Positions 6,741-13,890 of a stretch of 29,769 bases of DNA are shown here, piece after piece. A program made the translations under genes and the position numbers. Source of the DNA: a virus; the IMG/VR virus record IMGVR_UViG_3300042691_033556, positions 1 to 29,769 of that record, one strand, 5' to 3'. Each line of letters begins with the position of its first letter. Within the stretch, counting starts at the first letter, position 1. The notes under the pieces are model-generated. The model was not told the origin of the DNA. It worked only from the letters and a program-made list of their open reading frames with translations, and searched no databases.

Positions 6741-9169
6741 TCGATGCTCCCGGCGGCGTGGCCGCCCTGCCCGCGGTAGTCGCTCAGGCCCTGGCGAAAG
6801 CGCACGATGTGCTCGCCCCACCAGTTGGCGGCCGTGATCGAACCGTCGTATTCGGCGTTGCCGAAGCGCAGGACGCCATGCGGGCCGTGGGTGGTCTGGC
6901 CCATCAGGTAGCGCACCCGGCCGGCCTCCACGCCCTCGCGGCGCTCCAGCATCGGCACGAACTTCGACATCGGCGCCGGCCGGTGGCCGCTGCGCACGCA
7001 CCAGAGCTTGTAGGCCTCGTAGGCGTCCGCGCTGAGGCACGGCGAGGCCTTCAGGCCGATCAGCTCGCCGGCCACCAGCTCGCGGTGCCAGCGCACGACG
7101 CTGTCGAGCGCGAGGCCGATCAGCGCGTCGCGGGCTTCGGTCTTCGGCGGCGGCGTGCCCGGGTTGAAGTCGGCCAGGTCGACGTGCATCAGGTAGTCAT
7201 GCAGCGCCGCGGTGCCGCCGTTCTCGATCTCGGCCATGACCTCGGCGTAGAACTCGGGGCCCAGCTTCTTCGGGGTCCAGATCACCGCGTGGCGGCGGTC
7301 GTCTTCCTCGAGCACCACGGGCATCAGCTCGTTGGAGAGGAAGACCAGGTTCACGTGGTTCCGCTCGGTGTAGCTGGCCACGTTCTTCGGGTTGATCCGG
7401 ATCTCGGTGCCGGTGATCAGGCCCTTGAGTTTGTTCTTGACGTGGTGCACGTCAGAGCGCGCGATCACCTCGTCGGCGATCAGGAAGAGCTTCTTCGAGG
7501 CCCAGTCGTTGAACTTGTCCTCGATGGCGTCCTGGTCGAGCACCCGGCCGTAGCTGCCGTAGATGCGCATCACGGTCTCGAAGAACAGGTTCTTGCCCGT
7601 GCCCTGGCCGCCGTGGATCACCAGCGTGGTCTTCATCTTCGTGCCGGGCCGCTGGATCGGCATGGCCACCCAGCGCAGCACCCACTGGTACAGGGCCTCG
7701 GCGTTCTGTTCGCCCGAGCACATGTAGCGCAGCAGCTCGAGCAGCTTGTCGCAGCTGCCGGGCGCCGGCTTGGTCGGCCAGCCTGCCCACAGGTTGCAGG
7801 TGATCATCGGGTCGCGCTCGGTCGGATCGAAGCCGACGTTGTCGATGCGCACCATCCGGCGATCGGGGTGCTCCATCCACGCGCGGTGGATGTACTTGTT
7901 CGCGCAGGCGTCGCGCATATCGCCGAGCGACAGCAGCACGCGCAGGTCGTGATCGAACGCCGTGCTGCCGTGCGCGTAGATCAGCGAGTAGCGGCGCAGC
8001 AGGTCGTCGACGGCCTGCAGCGGCTTCAGCGGCGCGGAAGCGCCCCCCTCCCCCTGCGTGGTGGACGGCGCGGAAGGCGCACGGCCCCGCGCGTCCCAGC
8101 CCAGCTCGGCGAGGCGAGCTTCAAGCTGCCGACGGACGACGTGCAGGCCTTCGAGCAGGTGCAGGTCGTTGAAGTCGGCCAGCTTCTGCTGCTTGTCGAA
8201 GAACGCCGAGCGCCGGGCGACGTCATCTGCGAACGCAGGTACGCACCACGCGCCGTTGACGGCGAGCGCGGCGACACTCGCTGCGAGCATCCCTTCGTTC
8301 CTTGCTCCGTGCGCTTGCCCGCAAGACGAACACGTCTCGGGGTCAGCGATGAGATCGACCGTAAGCTTCTTGCACGCTTGGCAGCGGCGGAAGCGGTCGT
8401 CCTCTCCGCAGATCAACAGCTTCGCCCGCTTGTAGCGCTTGGCCAGCGCCTGGGCGACGGGCATCAGGTTGCCGGCGTCCCAAGCCACCACCGTGCACAG
8501 GCCGGTGGCCTCGTGCAGCGAAGCGGCCGTGGCGTAGCCCTCGGCGATCAGGATGACGGCCGAAGCCGCCGGCGAGCCCAGCACGAAGAAGTGGCCCTTC
8601 TTCGCCAGCCCGGCCGGCCAGAATTCCTTGGCGGTACGGCGCGACGCTTCCGCCGCCTTGCCTGCGCGGATGATCTGCAGGCCGTGCACCCGGCCGTCGA
8701 CGTCGAGCAGCGGGATGATCACCTCGCCGGCGCCGCCGAAGCGCACGCCATGCGCGCCGACACCCTTGCGCGCCAGGTACTCGCTCGTGCCCTCGGGCGC
8801 GGCCTTCGCCCAGCCCGCCGCCGCGCGACGCGCCGCGGCTTCCGCCGCCCGTGCACGCTCGCGCTCGGCGGCCTTGCGGTCCTCGGCGATGCGGGCCTTC
8901 AACGCAGCGCGCTGGTCGGCGCTCATCTGCGACTTGCGCACCTCGACCTTCTGCGTGTTGCTGTCGCTGCCACGCCACACGCCGTAGCTGCCGACGATCA
9001 GCAGCTCGCCGCTGTCGGTGCGCAGCTCGTGCAGCGAATACCAGCCCCGCTTCTCGCGGTCGCCCTCCACCTTGCACCGGCGCATGCGCCCGATCTCGAG
9101 GTGGTCGACCTCCAGCCCCGCCTCGTGGAGCTGCTTCAGGACGTCTTCATAGTTGGAGCCCAGCGCCAC
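6737..9169 (-). CDS. Phage primase-helicase (Toprim-like N-terminus, P4-type SF3 helicase)
   Basis: This 810-residue protein probably primes and unwinds DNA at the phage origin. A Toprim-like region has VILIAEGYATAASLHEA at ~205-221 and WDAGN further on. A four-Cys zinc ribbon is inserted at ~263-283 (CQAC, CSSC). The C-terminal helicase has Walker A GGQGTGKN at 520-527, Walker B LFLIADE at ~560 and a downstream LVFLSNELMPV sensor-like motif, typical of P4/D5 or DUF5906-type helicases. Start is GTG at 9169 with a GGGAG site upstream. The canonical N-terminal CHC2 zinc finger is not visible. It sits at the end of the early minus-strand operon, next to the iterons. Confidence 0.9.
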   Translation of the reverse strand: MALGSNYEDVLKQLHEAGLEVDHLEIGRMRRCKVEGDREKRGWYSLHELRTDSGELLIVGSYGVWRGSDSNTQKVEVRKSQMSADQRAALKARIAEDRKAAERERARAAEAAARRAAAGWAKAAPEGTSEYLARKGVGAHGVRFGGAGEVIIPLLDVDGRVHGLQIIRAGKAAEASRRTAKEFWPAGLAKKGHFFVLGSPAASAVILIAEGYATAASLHEATGLCTVVAWDAGNLMPVAQALAKRYKRAKLLICGEDDRFRRCQACKKLTVDLIADPETCSSCGQAHGARNEGMLAASVAALAVNGAWCVPAFADDVARRSAFFDKQQKLADFNDLHLLEGLHVVRRQLEARLAELGWDARGRAPSAPSTTQGEGGASAPLKPLQAVDDLLRRYSLIYAHGSTAFDHDLRVLLSLGDMRDACANKYIHRAWMEHPDRRMVRIDNVGFDPTERDPMITCNLWAGWPTKPAPGSCDKLLELLRYMCSGEQNAEALYQWVLRWVAMPIQRPGTKMKTTLVIHGGQGTGKNLFFETVMRIYGSYGRVLDQDAIEDKFNDWASKKLFLIADEVIARSDVHHVKNKLKGLITGTEIRINPKNVASYTERNHVNLVFLSNELMPVVLEEDDRRHAVIWTPKKLGPEFYAEVMAEIENGGTAALHDYLMHVDLADFNPGTPPPKTEARDALIGLALDSVVRWHRELVAGELIGLKASPCLSADAYEAYKLWCVRSGHRPAPMSKFVPMLERREGVEAGRVRYLMGQTTHGPHGVLRFGNAEYDGSITAANWWGEHIVRFRQGLSDYRGQGGHAAGSIE

Positions 9170-9171
9170 GT

Positions 9172-9357
9172 TCAGTAACTCCCGAGGCCGCTGTGTGCAC
9201 GGTGATCGGGGTCCGAATTACCCGCGTGCGGGGGTGCTAGGAAGGACCCATCAACCGGCCACCGCTGTTCAGTAGGGCTTTGCATGCGTGTCGCGCTCAC
9301 TTCCTTCATGGGGGAGACGGGGCGGTCACGCCGCGTCGGAATAGGTCGACGAGTCAC
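9172..9357 (-). CDS. Short hypothetical ORF before the primase
   Basis: A 61-residue frame ends three bases before the primase start and overlaps the preceding gene by 32 bases if the GTG at 9357 is used. An internal ATG at 9309 (45 residues) would avoid that overlap but has no clear ribosome site. The product is rich in Pro, Arg and Ser with no recognisable motif. It may be a leader peptide that couples translation into the primase, or not a gene at all. Confidence 0.35.
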   Translation of the reverse strand: MTRRPIPTRRDRPVSPMKEVSATRMQSPTEQRWPVDGSFLAPPHAGNSDPDHRAHSGLGSY

Positions 9358-9652
9358 CAGGCAGGGAGTCGCCGATCACGCTGGCGCCCGCCACGCGGGA
9401 AGACCTGGCCTCGTCTGCCGGTGTTGTTTCGTCGTGGGGACACCGCCGGCTGGTCCCCGCTCCACCCTCAACAAACATCTGGCACTGCGGCCCATCGGCC
9501 GGCAGCGGGTTCAGCGGCACGCCGCGCTGGACGCGGCGGCAGTAGTCGGCAGCGAGGCGATCGGCCTCGGCCTTCTTGCGATCGGTCGACGGGCCATACA
9601 GCGCGGCATAGCCAGCCAGCAGGTGGCGCGTGGGCACCTTGCGCTTCTTCAT
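9326..9652 (-). CDS. Hypothetical early protein
   Basis: This 108-residue protein starts MKKRKVPTRHLLAGYAALYG with the ATG at 9652 overlapping the previous stop (ATGA). It has a basic helical first half (DRKKAEADRLAADYCRRVQRG) and a Ser/Thr/Asp-rich second half that is probably disordered. It belongs to the early operon between the DksA-type protein and the primase. No family is recognised. Confidence 0.65.
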   Translation of the reverse strand: MKKRKVPTRHLLAGYAALYGPSTDRKKAEADRLAADYCRRVQRGVPLNPLPADGPQCQMFVEGGAGTSRRCPHDETTPADEARSSRVAGASVIGDSLPGDSSTYSDAA

Positions 9653-9867
9653 CGACGCGACCCTCGGGCGGTGAAGCGCTGGCGCTGCTCGGCCTCGCGC
9701 TGGTGCACCAGGCACAGGCGTGCACCCAAGGCCATGCGGTACTCACCGATCGGCTCGCCGCACTCCTCGCAATGGGAGGCGCCACGCTTGGGCGCCGTGG
9801 CCTGGGCAACGGCAGCGTCGGTGGCGGCTTGCACCGCGTCTTGCACGCGGTCCATGTGGTCTGGCAT
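9649..9867 (-). CDS. DksA/TraR-type zinc-finger protein
   Basis: This 72-residue protein has a short helical N-terminus (MDRVQDAVQAATDAAVAQA) and a C-terminal zinc finger, CEECGEPIGEYRMAL then CLVHQREAE. This matches the TraR/DksA C4 family, except that the fourth ligand is His rather than Cys. Phage TraR-like proteins bind RNA polymerase in the secondary channel and can shift transcription without ppGpp. The protein is short for DksA but normal for phage TraR homologues. It overlaps the next gene by ATGA. Confidence 0.85.
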   Translation of the reverse strand: MPDHMDRVQDAVQAATDAAVAQATAPKRGASHCEECGEPIGEYRMALGARLCLVHQREAEQRQRFTARGSRR

Positions 9868-9870
9868 GGC

Positions 9871-10257
9871 TCAGCGCTTCCTTGGGATATTGGCCGGCGT
9901 AACGCCAGCCGCGCTCATCAGTGCGGGGAGCAGCTTCACCAGCTCGCTGAGCTGGGCCATCGCCTCGGCCTGCTGCACGCCGGGGTCTTCGAGGAAGCGC
10001 TCGACGAGGTAGTAGATGGGCCGGAGGTCGCGGGTCTTCTCGAGGTAGCGCTCGAACTCCTCGATGCCGAGGTCGCGCGGGCGATCATTGCCGCCGGCCA
10101 GCTTCTCGCTTAGCTTCGACGGTGCCATGTCGACCTTGCCGGCCACGGCCGAGAGGCCGCGCTCATAGACGCCGTGGGCCACCACGTCGCGCAGGCTCTG
10201 GTAGCGGGCAGCGAGGCCCGGCTCAAACACCAGGGAAAGCTGGCGGGCCGGGGTCAT
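9871..10257 (-). CDS. Phage regulatory protein, CII/CP76-like
   Basis: This 128-residue protein has RYQSLRDVVAHGVYERGLSA then VAGKVDMAPSKLSEKLAGG at residues ~20-57. This reads as the helix-turn-helix of the phage CII/CP76 family found in P2-like and related phages. The remainder is helical (EEFERYLEKTRDLRPIYYLV and onward), a probable oligomerisation part. It lies in the first part of the early operon behind the Cro-like genes, the usual place for a CII-type lysis-lysogeny or replication regulator. The family call is by motif only. Confidence 0.7.
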   Translation of the reverse strand: MTPARQLSLVFEPGLAARYQSLRDVVAHGVYERGLSAVAGKVDMAPSKLSEKLAGGNDRPRDLGIEEFERYLEKTRDLRPIYYLVERFLEDPGVQQAEAMAQLSELVKLLPALMSAAGVTPANIPRKR

Positions 10258-10400
10258 CGGGAAACACCGTGACGAGGAGTTCCCATTGATTCCCGATGGC
10301 AGGCCAGACGATGGCCGGCATGGACGCCCACATCACCCTCCGCGCGCTGCACGGCCTCGACGGCCGGCTGATCGCGGTGCTGTTCAGCCTTCGCGCGCAT
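10254..10400 (-). CDS. Possible 48-residue coupled ORF
   Basis: An ATG at 10400 opens a 48-residue frame (MRAKAEQHRDQPAVEAVQRA onward) whose TGA overlaps the ATG of the CII-like gene. It begins three bases after the stop of the P-loop gene. The tight fit is the only support; the ribosome site is weak (GGAAG) and the product has no motif. Confidence 0.35.
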   Translation of the reverse strand: MRAKAEQHRDQPAVEAVQRAEGDVGVHAGHRLACHRESMGTPRHGVSR

Positions 10401-10403
10401 CGC

Positions 10404-10598
10404 TCAGGCTTCCGCCATCGCACCAGCGAGGACGCTGGTCTGGCCCAGCACCAAGGCGCCATCCGGCACCGGGCTGCTACCGTCCCAATCGTCGACCACC
10501 GTGGTGCAGCCCAACAGCTGGGCCAGCTCGGCCGCGTTGCGCGACTTCCCTGCGCCCTGGGGCGCGAGCACGTAAACCGCCAAAGGATTGATAGACAT
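10404..10598 (-). CDS. Small P-loop protein
   Basis: A 64-residue protein starts MSINPLAVYVLAPQGAGKSR. It carries an N-terminal beta strand followed by the Walker A motif PQGAGKS and then NAAELAQLLGCTTVVDDWDG, which could supply a Walker B-like Asp pair. Mini-NTPase proteins of this kind are common in the early regions of proteobacterial phages, and their role is not established. The longer frame from 10646 overlaps a plus-strand gene and is less likely. Its ATG overlaps head-to-head with a plus-strand ATG at 10597. Confidence 0.65.
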   Translation of the reverse strand: MSINPLAVYVLAPQGAGKSRNAAELAQLLGCTTVVDDWDGSSPVPDGALVLGQTSVLAGAMAEA

Positions 10599-10854
10599 GA
10601 ACGACCTCGAAGACTTGGGGGAGGAGCAACAGGAGCCGATCACCACGCTCTCGGACGAGGGCGAGGTTTCGTTGCAGGTGCTTGCGGTGACCGCGCTGAC
10701 GCACCTGGCCCTTCAACTCGCCGAGCAAGCCGGCGAAGCCACGCCGCGACCCTTGACCGAAGCCCAGCTCGATCGGGCTTGGCAGGTGATGCGGACAGAG
10801 CGGAACACGCTGGTTCGACTGATTGGCCGGGATCTGGGGTGGGAAACGAGCTGA
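10597..10854 (+). CDS. Small acidic hypothetical protein
   Basis: An 85-residue acidic protein (MNDLEDLGEEQQEPITTLSD onward) has an AAAGGA ribosome site nine bases upstream and a helical core (LTEAQLDRAWQVMRTERNTL). It is on the strand opposite to the early operon and shares the CATG palindrome with the start of the P-loop gene. Amino-acid composition is more protein-like than in the antisense frames, so I favour this strand, but the gene has no recognised family. Confidence 0.6.
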   Translation: MNDLEDLGEEQQEPITTLSDEGEVSLQVLAVTALTHLALQLAEQAGEATPRPLTEAQLDRAWQVMRTERNTLVRLIGRDLGWETS

Positions 10855-11020
10855 GGCCGGCGCCCGTCTCCTCGCGCTGCTGCTCAGGTGCGGCCGTAAT
10901 CGGGAGGCTCATCGGCTCACCCCGCCTTCGCCAGGGGAGCCGGCTCGGCCGCCGGAAAAGTGGCAGCCCCGTGATAGCCTCGGGCTCGCCAGAGCGTCGC
11001 GACCATCACGGAGCCACCCC

Positions 11021-11218
11021 ATGCTTGACCCTGAACTCGAAGTTCCCTGCCCGGGCTGCGGCCGCAAGTTCAAGCAGCGCCTCAGTGGGCTCAACCACCA
11101 CAACCGCATCGCCTGCCCGCACTGCGGCAAGGCCATCGAGATCAGCGGAGACGGCGCAGACAAAGCCCAGGCCGAGCTCAAAAAGCTCGAGGACATGTTC
11201 AAGAAACTCGGCCGCTGA
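11021..11218 (+). CDS. Zinc-ribbon protein, MJ0042-like
   Basis: A 65-residue protein starts MLDPELEVPCPGCGRKFKQ, with a GGAG ribosome site eight bases upstream. Two CPxCG knuckles (CPGCG and CPHCG, about 23 residues apart) form a classic treble-clef or zinc ribbon. They are followed by a charged helix (KAQAELKKLEDMFKKLGR). The pattern resembles MJ0042-type zinc ribbons. It is transcribed against the early operon, perhaps as a separately expressed moron. The preceding 166 bp hold no gene and no convincing promoter. Confidence 0.75.
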   Translation: MLDPELEVPCPGCGRKFKQRLSGLNHHNRIACPHCGKAIEISGDGADKAQAELKKLEDMFKKLGR

Positions 11219-11318
11219 CTCGACGCACGCCACGCTGCGCAAGTCCGCAATGGCGGATGCAAGTGCAGGCGACGAGTGCAACGCGAGCTGCATCGGGAGC
11301 GTTGGCACGTTCATCACC

Positions 11319-11576
11319 TCAGCCCGCCTTGGCCAGCGCGGCGCCGGCTTGCTCGGGGGTACCGAACACATCAGGGCGCAGCTCGTGACGGCTCAGGCCG
11401 GTGTGCTCCTCGACCGTCCGGCAATGCCAAGCCGGGATACGGCCGGAGCGCTTCCAGCGGGTCAGGTTCTGCGGGCGGATGCCGCAGGCGTGGGCCAGCG
11501 CCTTCGAGGCGCCGTGGCTCATCAGCGACAGGGCTTGGGCAATGCGGCTAGCAGTGGGGTCGATGCGCCGGGCCAT
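11319..11576 (-). CDS. Cro/YdaS-like HTH protein (second)
   Basis: An 85-residue DNA-binding protein with the helix-turn-helix SHGASKALAHACGIRPQNLTR then WKRSGRIPAWHCRTVEEHTGL, the layout of YdaS/Cro-like phage repressors. It starts three bases after the previous HTH gene and is co-transcribed with it. It shares a second-half pattern (RxxLRPDVF) with that gene, so the two probably arose by duplication. Likely role: early control of lysis-lysogeny genes. Confidence 0.82.
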   Translation of the reverse strand: MARRIDPTASRIAQALSLMSHGASKALAHACGIRPQNLTRWKRSGRIPAWHCRTVEEHTGLSRHELRPDVFGTPEQAGAALAKAG

Positions 11577-11579
11577 GGC

Positions 11580-11855
11580 TCAGCCCGCCTTCGCGAGGAC
11601 GGGGACGACGTACGCCGTGACAACGCCATCGGCGTCGCGCTGAAACTCCACGTCAGGCCGGAGCTGCTCAGCACGAACAGCTCCTTCAGTCGCGGCCTCG
11701 ATGGCGCCGCAGCGCTCGGGAGGCACAGCTCCACGGGCCAGCCAGTTCGAAACGGCGCTCTGGCGCACACCAAGCCGCCCTGCCAGCTCGGTAACCGAGC
11801 CGGCGGCCTTGATGGCTGCCAGAAGAGGGCTGAGGGAAGGGGTGATCGGGTCCAT
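11580..11855 (-). CDS. Cro-like HTH protein (first gene of early operon)
   Basis: With the ATG at 11855 the protein has 91 residues, starting MDPITPSLSPLLAAIKAAG. The helix-turn-helix is SVTELAGRLGVRQSAVSNWL then ARGAVPPERCGAIEAATEG, typical of YdaS/Cro-type phage proteins. It is the first gene leftward of three operator sites and diverges from the S24 repressor, the arrangement of lambda cro and cI. The ribosome site before 11855 is poor; a TTG at 11867 is an alternative start but overlaps the first operator. Confidence 0.85.
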   Translation of the reverse strand: MDPITPSLSPLLAAIKAAGSVTELAGRLGVRQSAVSNWLARGAVPPERCGAIEAATEGAVRAEQLRPDVEFQRDADGVVTAYVVPVLAKAG

Positions 11856-11867
11856 GGCCGCGATCAA

Positions 11868-11928
11868 ATCACGGAACGTGATCCCAATGCAACACCCAAC
11901 GTGTTAGACGCGCCTCACGCTTTGTGAA
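11868..11928. promoter_or_regulatory. Tripartite operator between cro-like and repressor genes
   Basis: Three 15-bp sites of the form ATCACG-NNN-CGTGAT occur. O1 at 11868-11882 is a perfect palindrome (ATCACG gaa CGTGAT). O2 at 11891-11905 is AACACC caa CGTGTT. O3 at 11914-11928 is CTCACG ctt TGTGAA. Their centres are exactly 23 bp apart, so they present the same DNA face, much like lambda OR1-OR3. The divergent promoters must lie here; the minus-strand one may use TTCACA and TAACAC (16-bp spacer), but the hexamers are weak. Related sites recur at 13522-13561. Confidence 0.8.
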
Positions 11929-11938
11929 GAATGTGCAT

Positions 11939-12664
11939 ATGAGCTTTGCGTCGAACCTCAAAGCGCTGCGCCAAGCCAAGGGACTGACTCAGGAACAGCT
12001 AGCACACGCCTGCGGGTGGCGCGGCCAGAGCCGCGTCGCGAACTATGAGAGCACCGGCAAAAGCGGCAGAGAGCCCAGCGAAGCGGACATTCGCGCCCTC
12101 GCTGCCGCGCTCGAAGTCACGGTCGCTGAACTGTTCGGTGAGTACCCAAGTGCAGAAGACGAATACATCTCGCGCCGACACGAGAGAAGTGTCAGAGAAC
12201 GCGATGAACTCAGGGCTTATGCGGGCCTACCGCCACTCAGCCATGACTTAGTCGAAGTCCCGGTCTTCGACCTCGAGGTCGCCGCCGGCGGCGGAGCAAT
12301 GAACTTCGACATGCCCGCCAAGGGCTCGCTGATGTTTCAGGCCTCCAGCCTTCGGAAAAAGGGCATCAGCGCCAAGACAAGCGCAGTTGGCTACGTGCGC
12401 GGCGATTCAATGCTGCCAAGACTCCGCGACGGCGACGCCCTGCTCTTTGATCGTGCAGACACCACCGTTCGCCCTGGGAAGGTCTACGTCATCCGGAAGG
12501 GCGACGAGGCCTTCGTGAAGCGCCTATTCCCCGAAGGCCTTCGGTATCGCGTCGTCAGCGACAACAAATCCGACCCGCAATGGACCGAATGGTACGTCGA
12601 CGTCCACGACCCTGATCTTGAGATTGTCGGCCGGGTGCGCTGGGTCGCGAGCTGGGAAGACTAA
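11939..12664 (+). CDS. CI-type repressor, XRE HTH plus S24 peptidase
   Basis: This is the prophage maintenance repressor. Residues ~5-70 are an XRE helix-turn-helix (NLKALRQAKGLTQEQLAHA). Residues ~108-241 are a LexA/S24 domain with a predicted self-cleavage site Ala116-Gly117, catalytic Ser157 in GDSM and Lys194 in FVKRLF. RecA-stimulated autocleavage and SOS induction are therefore expected. I chose the ATG at 11939 because the upstream GTG (11924) lies inside operator O3. The ribosome site is weak (GAAG), common for repressors translated from their maintenance transcript. The stop overlaps the convergent gene by three bases. Confidence 0.92.
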   Translation: MSFASNLKALRQAKGLTQEQLAHACGWRGQSRVANYESTGKSGREPSEADIRALAAALEVTVAELFGEYPSAEDEYISRRHERSVRERDELRAYAGLPPLSHDLVEVPVFDLEVAAGGGAMNFDMPAKGSLMFQASSLRKKGISAKTSAVGYVRGDSMLPRLRDGDALLFDRADTTVRPGKVYVIRKGDEAFVKRLFPEGLRYRVVSDNKSDPQWTEWYVDVHDPDLEIVGRVRWVASWED

Positions 12665-13467
12665 GAACGTCCCTCGCTTGGAGCTGACGCATTGCCTTCA
12701 GGCTTAGCAGCTTGCGGTCCGTTGCGCCAACGATCGTTGTCAAAGCCCTTGACGGTGAAATCGAGAGTTACAGGCGGATTCTGGAACAGCTTGATCTGAA
12801 CCCGAGCGCGCTGCGCGCCTCGCATCTGCTCTATGAAACCCCGAGGATTTTGGAAGAACAGCATGGTGCTGTCGTTGCTCTCGGGCTCATTCATCTGCCA
12901 AGAGCGAACGGGGCCATCATCGAATCGCACATCGACAGTGCAGTCGTTGTACCTGCAGAGCATCTGCCCCTTGTATATCGAGATCATGGCGTCGACTCCG
13001 TACCGCGGGTGCTGCCGGATGATCAGCGCACCGTACTGTCTGCCCTCATAAGGGAAACCTAATTCGAATGAGTTCTCCGAACCCACTACAGCGGTTCGAT
13101 TGACTCGATCGCTCATTGCATCCGTGTCTTCTTCGTAGATCCACTGCGGCGGCTTCGCCTCGCGAATCCGTGCAGCCTCAACAGCGTTCGCCTCCCGCGC
13201 AGCAGCGATCTCTTCAGGCGTCGGCGGGACAATGGCCGCAACCGGGGCTGCTACCTCGCTTTCTGCTGCAGGCGGCGAGGCTGGGCTGCTGTTTCCCGAG
13301 CGCGAGCAGGTTCCCAATAGCATCAGGAACGCCACGCCACCGAGCGAGAGAGCAATCAGCAGTCCGCAACCGCTGCTTTTCGCCTTCAGCGGATGCCCGC
13401 AAGCGGGACAAGCTGCAGCGGCTTTGGAGACCGGCACTCCACAAGCCGGGCACTGAGTCAGCGACAT
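12661..13467 (-). CDS. Zinc-ribbon membrane protein, putative lysogenic-conversion gene
   Basis: A 268-residue protein begins with a double-zinc-ribbon-like motif (CPACG at 6-10 and again ~15 residues later) and a basic segment. A single membrane helix (LLIALSLGGVAFLMLLGTC) lies at ~35-54. Then come a Pro/Ala/Glu linker and an extracytoplasmic domain of ~150 residues containing two further Cys (MLCRYNDC). It has a strong AGGAGG site and is transcribed away from the main plus-strand operon, converging on the repressor. That position suits expression in the lysogen, for example in host-envelope modification or superinfection exclusion. The function is inferred from context only. Confidence 0.75.
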   Translation of the reverse strand: MSLTQCPACGVPVSKAAAACPACGHPLKAKSSGCGLLIALSLGGVAFLMLLGTCSRSGNSSPASPPAAESEVAAPVAAIVPPTPEEIAAAREANAVEAARIREAKPPQWIYEEDTDAMSDRVNRTAVVGSENSFELGFPYEGRQYGALIIRQHPRYGVDAMISIYKGQMLCRYNDCTVDVRFDDGPVRSWQMNEPESNDSTMLFFQNPRGFIEQMRGAQRARVQIKLFQNPPVTLDFTVKGFDNDRWRNGPQAAKPEGNASAPSEGRS

Positions 13468-13507
13468 AGGAACCTCCTTGTAGGTCGCGAAAAGACTACC
13501 CCCAGCC

Positions 13508-13563
13508 CGTGATTCATCAAAATCACGCTACGTGTTGACAACCGGAATCACGTTAGGTGATGC
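13508..13563 (+). promoter_or_regulatory. Operator-flanked promoter of the long plus-strand operon
   Basis: A consensus -35 TTGACA lies at 13535-13540. A weak -10 (TGATGC, 13558-13563) follows at 17 bp. Two sites matching the immunity operators flank it: ATCACG cta CGTGTT at 13522-13536, overlapping the -35, and ATCACG tta GGTGAT at 13547-13561, overlapping the spacer and -10. A half-site CGTGAT at 13508-13513 lies 23 bp further upstream. Repressor binding here should block the operon that carries the DGR and integrase. The operator assignment rests on sequence similarity to the three sites at 11868-11928. Confidence 0.75.
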
Positions 13564-13566
13564 TCT

Positions 13567-13647
13567 CCCTGCGGCCTACCCCTGGCCGCAGGGCCACCCG
13601 GCGCCGCACCCCTCGGCGCCGGGGGCCCTCCACCTCGGAGGCCCGCC
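13567..13647 (+). promoter_or_regulatory. Structured leader: two twin hairpins plus an RBS-covering hairpin
   Basis: Hairpin 1: arms CCCTGCGGCC (13567-13576) and GGCCGCAGGG (13584-13593), loop TACCCCT. Hairpin 2: arms CCCGGCGCCG (13597-13606) and CGGCGCCGGG (13614-13623), loop CACCCCT. Both have perfect 10-bp stems and 7-base loops that differ only in the first base, and they are three bases apart. A third stem (13623-13631 with 13637-13644, one bulge) pairs the GGAGG ribosome site of the first gene. The start of transcription is predicted close to 13570. The pair recalls the two-hairpin put antiterminator RNA of phage HK022 in layout, not in sequence. Confidence 0.7.
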
Positions 13648-13890
13648 ATGCACACCGCCGCTGTCCTGCCCTTCCCCGTCCACCGCGCCCGCGACGCCGC
13701 GGCCGTGCGCCAGGCCATCCGGCTGCGCGGCGAGGCCGAGGGCCACGCCCACGAGGCCACACGCGCCGCCGCTGCGGCTGCCATCGACGCCCTGCTGATC
13801 GGCCGCGCGAGCGCCGGCTGGGCCATCCACGTCGGCTGCTGCGCGCTTCGCGGCCGCCCACTGCCGCGCCTGCGGGCGGTGAGCGCATGA
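13648..13890 (+). CDS. First gene of the plus-strand operon, hypothetical
   Basis: An 80-residue Ala/Arg-rich helical protein (MHTAAVLPFPVHRARDAAAV onward). Its GGAGG ribosome site is seven bases before the ATG and is paired in a predicted hairpin. The stop overlaps the next ATG (ATGA). A basic helical stretch suggests nucleic-acid binding, but no family is recognised. Confidence 0.7.
   Translation: MHTAAVLPFPVHRARDAAAVRQAIRLRGEAEGHAHEATRAAAAAAIDALLIGRASAGWAIHVGCCALRGRPLPRLRAVSA

Noticed and set aside
6386-9178. 930-residue plus-strand ORF opposite the primase and TerS leader
   Set aside because: It is the antisense of the primase-helicase, whose Walker and zinc motifs are clear on the minus strand; the plus-strand frame has no recognisable domain.
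10223-10462. 79-residue minus-strand ORF between the CII-like and P-loop genes
   Set aside because: It overlaps both neighbours in another frame and has no coding-like composition; a 48-residue coupled frame (10254-10400) fits the space better.
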